Below, one piece after another: positions 17,174 to 26,819 of a DNA stretch of 64,000 bases. The position numbers were made by a program, and so were the translations under genes. The notes under the pieces are model-generated. The model saw only the letters and a list, made by a program, of their open reading frames with translations, did no database searches and was not told the DNA's origin. The stretch is from Pelagibius sp. (GTDB lineage Bacteria > Pseudomonadota > Alphaproteobacteria > Kiloniellales > Kiloniellaceae): NCBI GenBank assembly GCA_028280305.1, contig JANQMC010000024.1, forward strand, positions 62,001-126,000, in the 5' to 3' direction. Positions within the stretch are counted from its first letter, which is position 1. Each line of letters begins with the position of its first letter.

Positions 17174-17204
17174 GGCCCCGGAAGCGTGCTTCCGGGGCCC
17201 TTTT
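17174..17204. terminator. Bidirectional intrinsic terminator (bamE / hppA)
   Basis: A perfect 12-bp stem, GGCCCCGGAAGC (17174-17185) and GCTTCCGGGGCC (17188-17199), with a two-base loop. It is flanked by eight A on the left and CTTTTACTTTT on the right. The A-run acts as the U-run for the minus-strand hppA transcript, so it can serve both convergent genes. Confidence 0.9.
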
Positions 17205-17220
17205 ACTTTTGGCGCAGCAG

Positions 17221-19320
17221 CTAGTGCGCCAGGATCGCCAGCAGAAGCAAGGCCACGATGTTCGTGATCTTGATCATCGGATTGACCGCCGGCCCTGCGG
17301 TATCCTTGTAGGGATCGCCGACCGTGTCACCGGTCACAGCAGCCTTGTGGGCCTCTGAACCCTTGCCGCCGTGATTGCCGTCTTCGATGTACTTCTTGGC
17401 ATTGTCCCAGGCACCGCCGCCGGCAGTCATCGAGATGGCGACGAAAATGCCGGTGACGATGACACCCAGCAGCATGGCGCCCACGGCACTGAGAGCCGCA
17501 GCCTGTCCGCCAATGAGCAGGATGACGAAGTAGAGCACCACCGGTGAAAGGACCGGCAGCATTGAGGGGATGATCATCTCCTTAATGGCTGCCTTCGTCA
17601 GAAGGTCCACGCAGGTGCCGTACTCGGGCTTGCCGGTGCCTTCCATGATCCCGGGGATCTGCTTGAACTGCCTGCGGACTTCGATCACCACCGAACCCGC
17701 CGCACGGCCAACCGCCGTCATGCCCATGGCCCCGAAGAGATAGGGCAGAAGACCGCCGATGATGAGGCCGACCACCACGTAGGGATTGGACAGCGAGAAG
17801 TCGACCGGCGCGCCCGGCTGAATAGAGCCTTCCGATACGAAGAGCGCCAGATCCGAGGTATAGGCCGCAAAGAGCACCAGGGCACCGAGGCCGGCCGACG
17901 CAATGGCGTAACCCTTGGTCACCGCCTTGGTGGTATTGCCGACCGCGTCCAGAGCGTCGGTGGTCTTGCGGACCTCATCCTCCAACTCCGCCATCTCGGC
18001 AATGCCGCCGGCGTTGTCGGTCACCGGGCCGTAAGCATCAAGCGCAACCACCATACCGGCAAGAGCCAGCATCGTGGTCACCGCAATGGCGATGCCCAGC
18101 AGACCGGCCAGCAGATAAGTGGCAATGATGCCGGCGCAGATGATCAGAGCCGGCACCGCCGTCGCTTCCATCGAGATCGCCAAGCCCTGAATGACGTTGG
18201 TGCCGTGGCCGGTCACTGAGGATTCGGCGACGGAGCGGACGGGACGGTATTCCGTACCGGTGTAGTACTCCGTGATCCAGATGATGGCGCCGGTCACGAC
18301 CAGACCGATGATGCCGCAGATGTAGAGGTCGAGACCATCAAAGGTAACGCCACCCGCGTTCATCACCGTATCCATGCCGACCACGTGGTCGGTTACCGGC
18401 CACAGCAACACCGCCGAGAGAACCGCTGAGGCGACAAAGCCCTTGTAGAGCGCCCCCATGATGTTCTGGGAGGATCCGAGCTTCACGAAGAAAGTCCCGA
18501 TGATCGAGGTGACGATGCAGGCCGCGCCGACGGTCAGCGGATACATCACCAATGAGGAGATGTTCGGGTCGTTGACGGCAAAGATGGTCGCCAGAACCAT
18601 GGTGGCGACCACTGTCACGACGTAGGTTTCGAAAAGGTCGGCAGCCATGCCCGCGCAGTCGCCGACATTGTCGCCGACGTTATCGGCGATCACCGCCGGG
18701 TTGCGGGGATCGTCTTCCGGAATGCCGGCTTCGACCTTACCCACCAGATCGGCGCCGACGTCGGCGCCCTTGGTGAAGATGCCGCCGCCGAGACGTGCGA
18801 AAATCGAAATCAACGAAGCGCCGAAGCCGAGGGCCACCAGGGCAACCGAGATTTCACGCTCGCCCACCCCCATGACCAGCAGCACGGCGTAGTAGCCGGC
18901 AACGGCCAGAAGGGCCAGACCAGCAACCAGCATGCCGGTGATGGCGCCGGAGCGGAAGGCAATAGACAAGCCTTCGGCCAAACCGGTGCGCGAAGCCTCC
19001 GCCGTACGCACGTTGGCCCGGACAGAGACATGCATGCCGATATAGCCGGCGGCACCGGAAAGCACGGCACCGATCAAGAAACCAATGCCATCTTTGATAC
19101 CGAGAACGACGGACAGGAGAACAAAGATCACGACACCGACGATGGCGATCGTCCGGTACTGGCGGTTCAGATAGGCTTTCGCCCCCTCCTGCACCGCAGC
19201 GGCAATTTCCTGCATGCGGGCGTTTCCGGCGGAGGCTGAGAGCACCGACATGGTAGCCCAGCCACCGTAGACCAGGGCAAGCAGCCCGCAGCCGATGACC
19301 ACGTACAACTCGTTCGACAT
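17221..19320 (-). CDS. hppA: Membrane-bound proton-translocating pyrophosphatase (K+-independent type)
   Basis: The 699-residue, roughly 16-helix enzyme couples pyrophosphate hydrolysis to proton pumping. The pyrophosphate-binding acidic motifs are present: [14 protein letters not shown] (near 190), [19 protein letters not shown], and [16 protein letters not shown] at the C-terminus. The GNTTKA motif carries Lys where K+-dependent enzymes have Ala, marking the K+-independent class as in Rhodospirillum rubrum. The frame is open to 19743. MSNELYV is the true start, since it has GAGGG upstream and the extension reads as low-complexity and overlaps the next gene. Confidence 0.96.
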   Translation of the reverse strand: MSNELYVVIGCGLLALVYGGWATMSVLSASAGNARMQEIAAAVQEGAKAYLNRQYRTIAIVGVVIFVLLSVVLGIKDGIGFLIGAVLSGAAGYIGMHVSVRANVRTAEASRTGLAEGLSIAFRSGAITGMLVAGLALLAVAGYYAVLLVMGVGEREISVALVALGFGASLISIFARLGGGIFTKGADVGADLVGKVEAGIPEDDPRNPAVIADNVGDNVGDCAGMAADLFETYVVTVVATMVLATIFAVNDPNISSLVMYPLTVGAACIVTSIIGTFFVKLGSSQNIMGALYKGFVASAVLSAVLLWPVTDHVVGMDTVMNAGGVTFDGLDLYICGIIGLVVTGAIIWITEYYTGTEYRPVRSVAESSVTGHGTNVIQGLAISMEATAVPALIICAGIIATYLLAGLLGIAIAVTTMLALAGMVVALDAYGPVTDNAGGIAEMAELEDEVRKTTDALDAVGNTTKAVTKGYAIASAGLGALVLFAAYTSDLALFVSEGSIQPGAPVDFSLSNPYVVVGLIIGGLLPYLFGAMGMTAVGRAAGSVVIEVRRQFKQIPGIMEGTGKPEYGTCVDLLTKAAIKEMIIPSMLPVLSPVVLYFVILLIGGQAAALSAVGAMLLGVIVTGIFVAISMTAGGGAWDNAKKYIEDGNHGGKGSEAHKAAVTGDTVGDPYKDTAGPAVNPMIKITNIVALLLLAILAH

Positions 19321-19507
19321 AAGGAATCCCTCAAGATAGATAGGCCGGTCAGGCGACTGCGACCGAGCGCGAAGACTTAGCTGCCATGCTGCAGCACCCC
19401 AAAATCGCGCGGAAAATGCCAGAATCGCCCCGGGATAGCAACCGCTACTGCGCAGTTCTGCTGGGGCAAATCTTCGCTGGCCGAAGCCTAATGCCGTCCA
19501 AGCCGCC

Positions 19508-20710
19508 CTAGCCGGCGGTCTGCGCCCGCTGACGGGCGAGCCAGAACACCGCCGCGGCGGCAAAAACCACCGGCACGACAACCCCGAGATTGACGGCCTG
19601 CCAGCCGAAAGTGCTGAAAATAGCGCCGGAAGCCAAGGCGGTAACGGCCGTCGTGCCGAAAACCATGAACTCGTTGAAAGCTTGAACCCGGGCCTGTTCC
19701 TCCGGCCTGTAGGTTTCCGTGAGCAGGCTGGTCGCCCCGACATACATGAAGTTCCAGCCGACGCCCAGAAGCACCAGACCGCTCCAAAACTGCAGGAACT
19801 CGACGCCGGTCAGATTGACCACAACGCAGCTGAAAATCAAAAAAGCGCCGATGGTGATGACACGAAGCACCCCGATTCGCTCAATGATATGCCCGGTCAC
19901 GAAAGAGGGCGCATACATGCCGACAACGTGCCATTGAATGACAAAGGCGGCGGTTTCGAAAGGATGGGCGCAGGCGATCATCGCCAGCGGCGTGGAGACC
20001 ATGATCAGGTTCATGGAACCGTAGGCGATCATCGCCGAGAGAACAGCCACGATAAGTGCCGGCTGGCGCAGCACCTCCCTCAGCGGGCGCCCCGCCGCCT
20101 TCTGCTTCCGTGTCAAAGGCGGCGGCAGGTCTACAGCCTGGACCAATACGAGGCCGATGAAGGCAAGGGCGGCGATGGCGGCGTAGCCGCCGGCAAACAG
20201 AATCGGTGCGAAGAGTTCCCGGGTCCATTTTGCCAGTTCCGGCCCGAGGATCGCCGAAGCGACGCCGCCCACCATGACCAGAGAGATTGCCCGGCTTCGG
20301 TGCTCCGCTCCCGCCACCTCTGCCGCGGCGAAGCGATACAGCGCGATGTGGGTGGCAAATCCGCCCAGCAGAGCGGCACCGAGGCAGAAGAGCGAAAAAC
20401 TGGAGATGATGACGGCCTGACAGGCGACGATCCCGCCCGCAACGCCCAGCAGACCACCGAGGGTAAAACCAGCACGCCGGCCGAACCGGCCCATGAACAG
20501 AGACGCGGGAATTGTGAAGGCCGCCGTAGCCACGAACTGGATGGCCAAGGGGAACGTGGCCAGGGTCGGATCGGGAGCCAGGCCACTGCCCACCAGCGCG
20601 GTGATGGTTATCGACAGGGCAAGGCAACTCATGCCCAGGGCCTGACAGACCGCGAGCAGAATCACGTTGCGCATCATCGGTCGGCGCGCGGGCAACGAAG
20701 CTTCTTCCAT
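19508..20710 (-). CDS. Major facilitator superfamily transporter
   Basis: A 400-residue MFS protein with 12 predicted helices. The loop 2-3 element is [17 protein letters not shown] near residues 74-90. The acidic-basic connector [15 protein letters not shown] precedes helix 11. The substrate cannot be deduced. It is separated from hppA by 187 bases, and no operon partner is obvious. The start is [15 protein letters not shown]; the internal ATG at residue 12 or 13 is possible, since the first eleven residues are only a polar leader. Confidence 0.85.
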   Translation of the reverse strand: MEEASLPARRPMMRNVILLAVCQALGMSCLALSITITALVGSGLAPDPTLATFPLAIQFVATAAFTIPASLFMGRFGRRAGFTLGGLLGVAGGIVACQAVIISSFSLFCLGAALLGGFATHIALYRFAAAEVAGAEHRSRAISLVMVGGVASAILGPELAKWTRELFAPILFAGGYAAIAALAFIGLVLVQAVDLPPPLTRKQKAAGRPLREVLRQPALIVAVLSAMIAYGSMNLIMVSTPLAMIACAHPFETAAFVIQWHVVGMYAPSFVTGHIIERIGVLRVITIGAFLIFSCVVVNLTGVEFLQFWSGLVLLGVGWNFMYVGATSLLTETYRPEEQARVQAFNEFMVFGTTAVTALASGAIFSTFGWQAVNLGVVVPVVFAAAAVFWLARQRAQTAG

Positions 20711-20817
20711 GGCCCCAGTGTAGCCACGGCGCCCGGGGAGACTAGCCTTCTTTCAGCATAGCTGATCTCTGCGTCGGGATGCCGCACCGGCAGAGGGGCC
20801 GGGCTGCAAACAGGACC

Positions 20818-21318
20818 TCAGGCCGCATTGGGCTGGCGCCGTTCCAGTTCCCGGATCAGAACCTCGGCCACGACCCCCTCCCCCAGCAGGCGGTCGCAGA
20901 TTTCGAGAATGCGCTTTTGCACCAGCGGCGACTCGAACCCGGCCTTCCGCACCATCCGCAGCGAATAGAGAGAATGCATTTCCTTCAGAAAAGCATCGCG
21001 AAGACGGGCCATGTTTCGATCGGTGAGATCCTTATCCCAGGCGTCATAAAGCTGCAGTGTCAGTTGCATGGTGACGTGATGTGTCACCTCTCCTTCCTGA
21101 ATCAGCGAGATGATCAGGGGATGGAGCTCCACGAAAACAGGCTCGGGCTTGTTGATCTGAGAGATCAATTCCTCGGTCTTTTGAGCGCCGGGCCCCATGA
21201 GAAACCACCAAGCGCCGCCACCGGCGCCTACCAGAAGCACGACCGCGACCACAATGAGAATGACGACCCGCAAGAGGCTCCGCTCCAAGGTAAAAGGACC
21301 AATCCCGCCGCCATTCAT
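20818..21318 (-). CDS. fliL: Flagellar basal body-associated protein FliL
   Basis: A 166-residue single-pass inner-membrane protein: a transmembrane segment at about residues 17-40, then a periplasmic domain with VFVELHPLIISLIQEGEVTHHVTMQLTLQLYD and DAFLKEMHSLYSLR, both typical FliL. FliL surrounds the MotAB stator and steadies torque under load. It lies 51 bases downstream of thiL on the same strand, away from other flagellar genes; motAB is at 50.9 kb. It may be read through from the riboflavin block or from its own promoter in the AT-rich gap at 21319-21369. Confidence 0.88.
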   Translation of the reverse strand: MNGGGIGPFTLERSLLRVVILIVVAVVLLVGAGGGAWWFLMGPGAQKTEELISQINKPEPVFVELHPLIISLIQEGEVTHHVTMQLTLQLYDAWDKDLTDRNMARLRDAFLKEMHSLYSLRMVRKAGFESPLVQKRILEICDRLLGEGVVAEVLIRELERRQPNAA

Positions 21319-21369
21319 AAGGGGGGCGAGTAAAGATGCCGTTAAGCATTAACCAATTGAAAAGTATAT

Positions 21370-22359
21370 CTAAAAATGAGTCCAGCCGGCTGACCCCAAG
21401 GATAGCGGACGCAATGCGGCATCAAGGACGGTCAGGCCGGCTTCGGCCTTCACCCGGCCAATGCGCGTGAGTCTCAGGGACAGTGTCTCGGACAGCCGGG
21501 CTATCTCCGCGCGGCGGTCCGGGGCGGCAGCGAAGAGCAACTCGTAGTCATCACCGCCGGAAACAAGAATCTCAGGCGCCGATCCCAAGCGCGCCAGCCC
21601 TTCCTCAGCCGCCGCCGAAAGCGGCATCGCGTCCAGGCGCAGTTCCGCGCCGACATCTGAAGCCTCCAGCAAATGACCAAGGTCCGCGGCCAGACCGTCG
21701 GAAACATCGAGGGCCGACTCAGCCAAGCCGTCCGCCAGGAGAGCCCGGCCCAAAGCGACCCGGGGCTCCGGACAGCGATAGCGCGCAACGAGCGCTTCGC
21801 GCGCCGCCGGTGACAGCCCGTCGATTCTCCCCTGGAGGATTTGCAGTCCCAGAAATGCATCGCCAAGCGTGCCGGAAAGATAGAGATCATCGCCGGGCCG
21901 TAAGGATGCGCGATCCAGAACCTCGTTCCCTTGAACCCGACCAAAAGCCGTAAGGGAGAGGGTCATGGGCCCTGGCGTGGCCGTTGTGTCCCCGCCCAGC
22001 AGAGCGATGCTGAAAAGCCTTTGATCCCGCGCCAGTCCTTCGCAAAAAGCGGCCACCCAGGCTTCCTGCGTATCCGGCGGCCAGGAGGCCGACAGCAGGT
22101 AGCCCAGCGGTTCCGCCCCCATGGCAGCCAGGTCCGAGAGGCTGACCCGCAGCAGTTTTTGGCCGACGCTGTCCGGCGGGTCATCGGCGAGAAAGTGACG
22201 GTCGGCGACCATGCAATCGACCGTGACCACCAAGCGTTCACCGGCTGCCATATCCAGCACGGCGGCGTCGTTCTTCAGCCCGAAGGCACCCTCAGAGCCA
22301 GTGGAAAGAGGCGCAAGATAGCGCTCAATCAGCGCGAATTCACCGGTGATGCGAGGCAA
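21370..22359 (-). CDS. thiL: Thiamine-monophosphate kinase
   Basis: A 329-residue PurM/ThiL-fold kinase that phosphorylates thiamine monophosphate to the active cofactor. Landmarks are GEFALIERYL at the start, GLKNDAAVLD with the metal-binding Asp (near 30), LGGDTTATPGPMTLSLTAFG (near 125), and VSGGDDYELLFAA toward the end. Translation appears to begin at TTG, 20 bases after the nusB stop, since no ATG fits. nusB-thiL is a conserved pair. No TPP riboswitch is visible. Confidence 0.93.
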   Translation of the reverse strand: MPRITGEFALIERYLAPLSTGSEGAFGLKNDAAVLDMAAGERLVVTVDCMVADRHFLADDPPDSVGQKLLRVSLSDLAAMGAEPLGYLLSASWPPDTQEAWVAAFCEGLARDQRLFSIALLGGDTTATPGPMTLSLTAFGRVQGNEVLDRASLRPGDDLYLSGTLGDAFLGLQILQGRIDGLSPAAREALVARYRCPEPRVALGRALLADGLAESALDVSDGLAADLGHLLEASDVGAELRLDAMPLSAAAEEGLARLGSAPEILVSGGDDYELLFAAAPDRRAEIARLSETLSLRLTRIGRVKAEAGLTVLDAALRPLSLGSAGWTHF

Positions 22360-22379
22360 GGCGCCGCCACCGATCCGGT

Positions 22380-22919
22380 TCAGGAGATGTCCGGCAGCGC
22401 GCCGGCGTCGCCGAACTCTTCCATCCGCAGGATGTGCGCCAAGCGGTCGAGCAGGCCATTCACAAATGATGTCTCGCGGCCATCGAAGAAGGCGTTGGCG
22501 AGATCGACATACTCTGAGACCACCACACGGGCCGGAACCTCCGCGCGCTCCGAGAGCTCAAACGTGGCTGCTCGCAGAAGCGCAAGCAGAAGAATTTCCA
22601 AGCGCTCGACGGTCCAATCGTCGTCCAGCACCGCCGCCAGCATGTCGTCCAAAGTATCCGCCTGCTCGGAAACGCCCTGGACAAGCTGGATCATGAGGTC
22701 GCGATTGACGGCGCCGTGCTTCAGGCCTTCCAGATCCTCATCGACGCGGTGTTTCAGAAATTCGGCAACGACCTGCGCCGCCGGTTCCTTGTTCACGGTC
22801 ATCTGGTAGAGCGCCTGAACCGCAAGCAGGCGGGCGGCGCTGAGGCCCGAGGGTCGCCGATGGCCGGCTTTCCCGCCGGAAGACTTGCTACTGCTTGTCA
22901 CTTGGTTTCGATCCAGCAC
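22380..22919 (-). CDS. nusB: Transcription antitermination factor NusB
   Basis: The 179-residue all-helical protein has ARLLAVQALYQMTVNKEPAAQVVAEFLKHR, the ILLLALLRAATFEL helix, and PARVVVSEYVDLANAFFDGRETSFVNGLLDRLA, the standard NusB core. With NusE (S10) it binds boxA of rRNA transcripts for antitermination. It starts with GTG twelve bases after the ribH stop, the classic ribH-nusB arrangement. The serine/glycine-rich first 25 residues are an extension seen in some alphaproteobacterial forms. Confidence 0.94.
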   Translation of the reverse strand: MLDRNQVTSSSKSSGGKAGHRRPSGLSAARLLAVQALYQMTVNKEPAAQVVAEFLKHRVDEDLEGLKHGAVNRDLMIQLVQGVSEQADTLDDMLAAVLDDDWTVERLEILLLALLRAATFELSERAEVPARVVVSEYVDLANAFFDGRETSFVNGLLDRLAHILRMEEFGDAGALPDIS

Positions 22920-22931
22920 TCAGGGTTTCGA

Positions 22932-23408
22932 TCAGCGCGGAAACAGATGAAAGCGCCGCTTTACGTCCAGCATCGCAAGACAGGCCGCAGCTGCGTCTCC
23001 GCCCTTGTTTTTCTGGTCCACCGCCGCGCGGACCTTGGCCTGTTCCATGTTCTCGCAGGTAAGGATGCCATACCCCAGGGCTAATGTATGGCGGCAGGCC
23101 AAGTCCTGCAGCATCCGGGCACTTTCACCACAGACGTAGTCGTAGTGCGAGGTCTCGCCGCGAATAACACAGCCGAGCGTGACATAGCCGTCAAAGCGCC
23201 GCCGGCCGGCAAAGAAATCCATCGACTTGACCGCCATCTGAACAACCGCCGGCACCTCAAAAGCGCCTGGGACATCGACACGTTCATGGGTCGCCCCCGC
23301 CGCGTCCAGCGCTGCACTTGCACCGGCGTAGAGGGCATCCGCAATACCTTCGTAAAAGCGGCTCTCGACCACCAGAATGTGTGGCCGGTCGTCGATAGGG
23401 TCGCTCAT
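22932..23408 (-). CDS. ribH: 6,7-dimethyl-8-ribityllumazine synthase
   Basis: A 158-residue lumazine synthase, joining the RibBA product (butanone phosphate) with the pyrimidine intermediate. Visible elements are ILVVESRFYEGIADALYAGA, DVPGAFEVPAVVQMA, GYVTLGCVIRGETSHYDYVCGESARMLQ, and the LGYGILTCENMEQA segment, where many enzymes have L-T-x-E-N. The ATG overlaps the ribBA stop by four bases (ATGA), so translation is coupled. Confidence 0.95.
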   Translation of the reverse strand: MSDPIDDRPHILVVESRFYEGIADALYAGASAALDAAGATHERVDVPGAFEVPAVVQMAVKSMDFFAGRRRFDGYVTLGCVIRGETSHYDYVCGESARMLQDLACRHTLALGYGILTCENMEQAKVRAAVDQKNKGGDAAAACLAMLDVKRRFHLFPR

Positions 23409-24553
23409 TCCCCTCCCCCATTTCCAAGCGCGCGCTGGGCAACGATGCGCAGTCCGTAGCCGTCCAGGCCGACCACCGTACGCTTGGTATTGGAAAGCAG
23501 AACCATATCGCGGACGCCCAGGTCCAACAGGATCTGCGCACCGACGCCGTAGTCGCGCAGCTCGCTGCCGGCCTTGGCCTTGCCTTCAAGCCTCGACTTC
23601 AATGATGCCGACAGGGCATCCGCCGAGGGCTCTCGGATCAGAACGACGACGCCCCTGCCCTCTTCGCCGATGATGCGCATGGCCTGTTGCAGGTCACCGG
23701 CCTTACCGCTGGCCTTGTCGCCCAGGATATCGTCAAGGACATTGATCGCGTGCATGCGCACGGGGACCGGGTCCGGGCCGGACAGCTTGCCTTTCCAGAT
23801 CGCCACATGCTCAGCGTAATTGATGGTGTTGACGTAGACCGCGAGATTGAACTCGCCGCCGAAACGGCTCTCGAAGCGACTTTCGAGGCGCCGCTCCACG
23901 AAAGAGTCATGCTGGCGACGATAGGAGATCAAGTCGGCGATGGTGGCGATCTTCAGACCGTGCCGCTGGGCAAAAGCGATCAGATCGTCACGGCGCGCCA
24001 TGGTCCCGTCGTCGTTCATGATCTCGCAGATGACGCCCGAGGGATTGAGACCGGCCAGCCGCGCAAGGTCGACGGCAGCCTCAGTGTGCCCCGCCCGAAC
24101 CAGAACGCCACCGTCGCGCGCCATCAGCGGAAAGATATGGCCCGGCGTCGCAATGTCGTCCGGCCCCTTGCTGGGGTCGATTGCCGTCGCCACCGTATGG
24201 GCCCGGTCGGGCGCTGAGATGCCCGTCGTGATGCCTTCGCGCGCCTCGATAGAGGTGGTGAAGGCGGTCTGATTTCGGGCCTCGTTCTTCCTGGCCATCA
24301 GCGGCAGGCCCAGCTCCTCGATCCGCTGGTGGGTGATCGCCAGGCAGATCAGGCCGCGGCCGTAGCGGGCCATGAAATTGATCGCATCGGGGGTCGCCAT
24401 CTGGGCGGGGATGATCAGGTCGCCCTCGTTCTCCCGATCTTCGTCGTCGACCAGAATGAACATCCGGCCGTTACGCGCTTCCTCGATGATCTCGTCAATC
24501 GGCGAGATCATCTCGCCGAAAGTCAGGCGCCAGGGTTCTTCTGTCTGTTCCAT
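23405..24553 (-). CDS. ribB: 3,4-dihydroxy-2-butanone-4-phosphate synthase with degenerate GTP cyclohydrolase II domain
   Basis: The 382-residue protein has an intact RibB half (residues 14-215): [14 protein letters not shown] at 32-45 and AGHTEAA at 154-160, the metal and substrate ligands. The RibA-like half (about 220-375) keeps the fold and the [16 protein letters not shown] segment. It has lost the zinc site: the region where HSECLTGD is expected reads HAINVLDD. The RCDCG position has no cysteine, and RQEGRGIG is replaced. No cysteine occurs after residue 176. GTP cyclohydrolase activity is therefore unlikely. The gene abuts ribE and overlaps ribH. Confidence 0.92.
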   Translation of the reverse strand: MEQTEEPWRLTFGEMISPIDEIIEEARNGRMFILVDDEDRENEGDLIIPAQMATPDAINFMARYGRGLICLAITHQRIEELGLPLMARKNEARNQTAFTTSIEAREGITTGISAPDRAHTVATAIDPSKGPDDIATPGHIFPLMARDGGVLVRAGHTEAAVDLARLAGLNPSGVICEIMNDDGTMARRDDLIAFAQRHGLKIATIADLISYRRQHDSFVERRLESRFESRFGGEFNLAVYVNTINYAEHVAIWKGKLSGPDPVPVRMHAINVLDDILGDKASGKAGDLQQAMRIIGEEGRGVVVLIREPSADALSASLKSRLEGKAKAGSELRDYGVGAQILLDLGVRDMVLLSNTKRTVVGLDGYGLRIVAQRALGNGGGE

Positions 24554-25144
24554 CTAAAGCCTTCCGTCCAGCAGACGGTGAACGTAGCGCGCGAGCTGGT
24601 CGATTTCCAGGTTAACCCGGTCGCCGGGTTGCTTGCCGCCCAGCGTTGTCGCCGCGGCTGTGTGGGGGATCAGATTAACCCCAAAACGGCTCCCCTCAAC
24701 CTCGTTCACGGTCAAGGAAACCCCATCCAGCGCCACCGAACCCTTTGGCGCGATGAACTTCGCCAGATCCGGCGGGACCTCAAAGACAATCCGCAGAGAC
24801 CCCTGCTCCGGTTGCTGGGAGATCACGGAGGCAACGCCATCGACGTGGCCGGAGACCAGGTGGCCGCCCAGCTCGTCGCCGAGCCGAAGCGAACACTCGA
24901 AATTCACCTTGGTGCCTGCCCGCCAGTCCCCCAGGGTGGTCTTGGAGAGGGTCTCGGCGGAAACGTCGGCCGCAAACCACCCGGCCCCCTTGTCCACCAC
25001 CGTCAGGCAGGCGCCCGAACAGGCAATCGAAGCCCCCACCGCAATTGCCGTGGTGTCATAGCCGGTGTCGAAGATAAAGCGGGCGTCCGATCGCTGCTCA
25101 ATCGCGCGAAGGGAGCCGAGGTCTGTGACAATACCGGTGAACAT
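24554..25144 (-). CDS. ribE: Riboflavin synthase (alpha subunit)
   Basis: A 196-residue riboflavin synthase with two lumazine-binding repeats: [16 protein letters not shown] at the start of the first, with [11 protein letters not shown], and [16 protein letters not shown] at the second, with [14 protein letters not shown]. It dismutates two lumazines to riboflavin. MFTGIV is the invariant start. The gene lies 42 bases after ribD, and its stop codon touches the ribBA start codon. The gap from ribD is too short for an FMN riboswitch. Confidence 0.96.
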   Translation of the reverse strand: MFTGIVTDLGSLRAIEQRSDARFIFDTGYDTTAIAVGASIACSGACLTVVDKGAGWFAADVSAETLSKTTLGDWRAGTKVNFECSLRLGDELGGHLVSGHVDGVASVISQQPEQGSLRIVFEVPPDLAKFIAPKGSVALDGVSLTVNEVEGSRFGVNLIPHTAAATTLGGKQPGDRVNLEIDQLARYVHRLLDGRL

Positions 25145-25186
25145 TGGATCGATCGTGGTTCGGGGTTCTGGCAGGCCGGTGCCGGC

Positions 25187-26302
25187 TCAATCCTGAGAGC
25201 CAAACAAATCCAAAGTGTCCCGGCCGAGCCGCAGACGTGATGACTGGCGGAACTGAGGCGCCTCGTCAAGCCTGTCGACGCCAAAACCGGCAAGGGCCGG
25301 GATTCCGTCGCCCCCGATAACCATAGGCGCCCGATACCAGGCGAGCCGGTCCACAAGGCCGGCGCTCAGGAGCGCCGCGGCCAGATGCCCGCCACCTTCC
25401 ACCAGCAGGCGGTTGACTCCCCGGCCCGCGAGCCCGGCCAGAGCTTCCGGCAGGGCGCAGTGACCTGAGGCGTCCATCCCCACCCGAAGCACTTCGACAC
25501 CGGCCCCGGCGTAGGCATCGAGCCGCTCAGGCGGGTTGCCTTCGTGGGTGATGAGAAGGGTCGGCACCTCGCCGGCACGCACCACCAGGTCGTGGGTCAA
25601 CGGCAGGCGCAGGCGGCCGTCGATTACAACGCGCAAGGGCGAGACCCGCTGCAAACCCGGCAAGCGTACGTCCAGGCGCGGGTTGTCGACAACCGCCGTA
25701 CCGCTGCCGACCAGAACCGCGTCCGCCTGGGCGCGGAGCAGATGGGCATGGCGGCGGGACAGCGGCCCGGTGATCCATTGGCTCTGCCCGCTGTGGGTCG
25801 CGATGCGTCCGTCTTGAGAGGTGGCCAGCTTCAGGGTGACTTCCGGCCGGTCACGGGTGAGGCGGGAAAAGAACCCGGCGTTCAACGCCTCCGCCTGTTC
25901 CGCACAAAGCCCCAGCTCAACCTGCAGCCCGGCATCGCGCAGCCGTGCGATACCGCGCCCCGCGACACGCGGGTCCGGGTCTTCCAGTGCCGCGACAACC
26001 CGGCTGACCCCGGCATCGATCAAGGCCTCAGCGCAGGGAGCGGTCTGGCCGTGGTGAGAGCAAGGCTCCAGCGTGACGTAGGCGGTGCTGCCAGCGGTGC
26101 GGCCCTGCGCCCGCCGCAACGCTTCTGTCTCGGCATGCGGCCGTCCGCCCGGCTGGGTCCAACCGCGACCGACAATCCTGTTTTCCTTGACCAGAACACA
26201 ACCGACAGCTGGATTGGGGGCGACCCGCCCCTGCCCCCGGGCCGCCAAAGCCAGGGCGGCCAGCATGAAGCCGCGATCGTGGGGGTCAGTCGTCGCCGTC
26301 AC
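25187..26302 (-). CDS. ribD: Bifunctional pyrimidine deaminase/reductase RibD
   Basis: The 371-residue enzyme has an N-terminal deaminase domain with the zinc ligands HAE ([11 protein letters not shown]) and the [11 protein letters not shown] pair, near residues 50-85. A C-terminal reductase domain follows ([23 protein letters not shown], and [14 protein letters not shown]). It performs steps two and three of riboflavin synthesis. I choose the GTG at 26302, which keeps the conserved D-R-G-F-M-L-A-A-L start and overlaps nrdR by 17 bases. The open frame continues to 26404 without similarity, and the first ATG at 26266 would cut the conserved start. Confidence 0.93.
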   Translation of the reverse strand: MTATTDPHDRGFMLAALALAARGQGRVAPNPAVGCVLVKENRIVGRGWTQPGGRPHAETEALRRAQGRTAGSTAYVTLEPCSHHGQTAPCAEALIDAGVSRVVAALEDPDPRVAGRGIARLRDAGLQVELGLCAEQAEALNAGFFSRLTRDRPEVTLKLATSQDGRIATHSGQSQWITGPLSRRHAHLLRAQADAVLVGSGTAVVDNPRLDVRLPGLQRVSPLRVVIDGRLRLPLTHDLVVRAGEVPTLLITHEGNPPERLDAYAGAGVEVLRVGMDASGHCALPEALAGLAGRGVNRLLVEGGGHLAAALLSAGLVDRLAWYRAPMVIGGDGIPALAGFGVDRLDEAPQFRQSSRLRLGRDTLDLFGSQD

Positions 26303-26744
26303 CGAGCTTGCCAACGAATTCTTCGAAATCGCGCGCTTCACGGAAGTTGCGGTAGACCGATGCGAAGCGCACGTAGGCCACCTGGTCCAGGTTGGCGAGC
26401 GCATCCATCACCAGCTCCCCGATCAATTTGGTCGGAATATCCGACTCCCCCGAGGATTCAAGGCGACGGACCATGCCGTTGACGACGCGTTCGAGCCGCT
26501 CGGGATCCACTTTGCGCTTCTGCAAGGCCAAAGACATGGACCGCATCAACTTGTCCCGATCGAAGGGCTCGCGCTTGCCGGTCGACTTGACGACCGTCAG
26601 TTCACGCAACTGCACCCTTTCGAAGGTGGTGAAACGCGCGCCGCAATTCGAGCATTGCCGCCGCCGCCGAATGGCCGAGTTGTCTTCGGTCGGTCGTGAA
26701 TCCTTAACCTGCGTGTCCTCGTTACCGCAAAACGGACAGCGCAT
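26286..26744 (-). CDS. nrdR: Transcriptional repressor NrdR
   Basis: The 152-residue protein has an N-terminal zinc ribbon ([17 protein letters not shown], and C31-C34 in [14 protein letters not shown]) and an ATP-cone domain ([19 protein letters not shown] to [11 protein letters not shown], about residues 49-139). NrdR represses ribonucleotide reductase genes in response to dATP/ATP through NrdR boxes. Its place between glyA and ribD is the standard order in alphaproteobacteria. It overlaps the ribD start, so the two are coupled. Confidence 0.96.
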   Translation of the reverse strand: MRCPFCGNEDTQVKDSRPTEDNSAIRRRRQCSNCGARFTTFERVQLRELTVVKSTGKREPFDRDKLMRSMSLALQKRKVDPERLERVVNGMVRRLESSGESDIPTKLIGELVMDALANLDQVAYVRFASVYRNFREARDFEEFVGKLGDGDD

Positions 26745-26819
26745 ACTTCCCCCTCTTCTTGGCGGCGCTCACCAGACACTGATGGCGCCGCGTCTTGCTA
26801 TTCTTGGCCGGCCCGGCGC

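Noticed and set aside
19321-19743. N-terminal extension of hppA to 19743
   Set aside because: The added 141 residues are Arg/Pro/Ser-rich with no membrane helix. They overlap the end of the MFS gene, and a good ribosome site stands at MSNELYV.
25145-25186. FMN riboswitch in the ribD-ribE gap
   Set aside because: Only 42 bases are available and none of the conserved RFN-element blocks is present.
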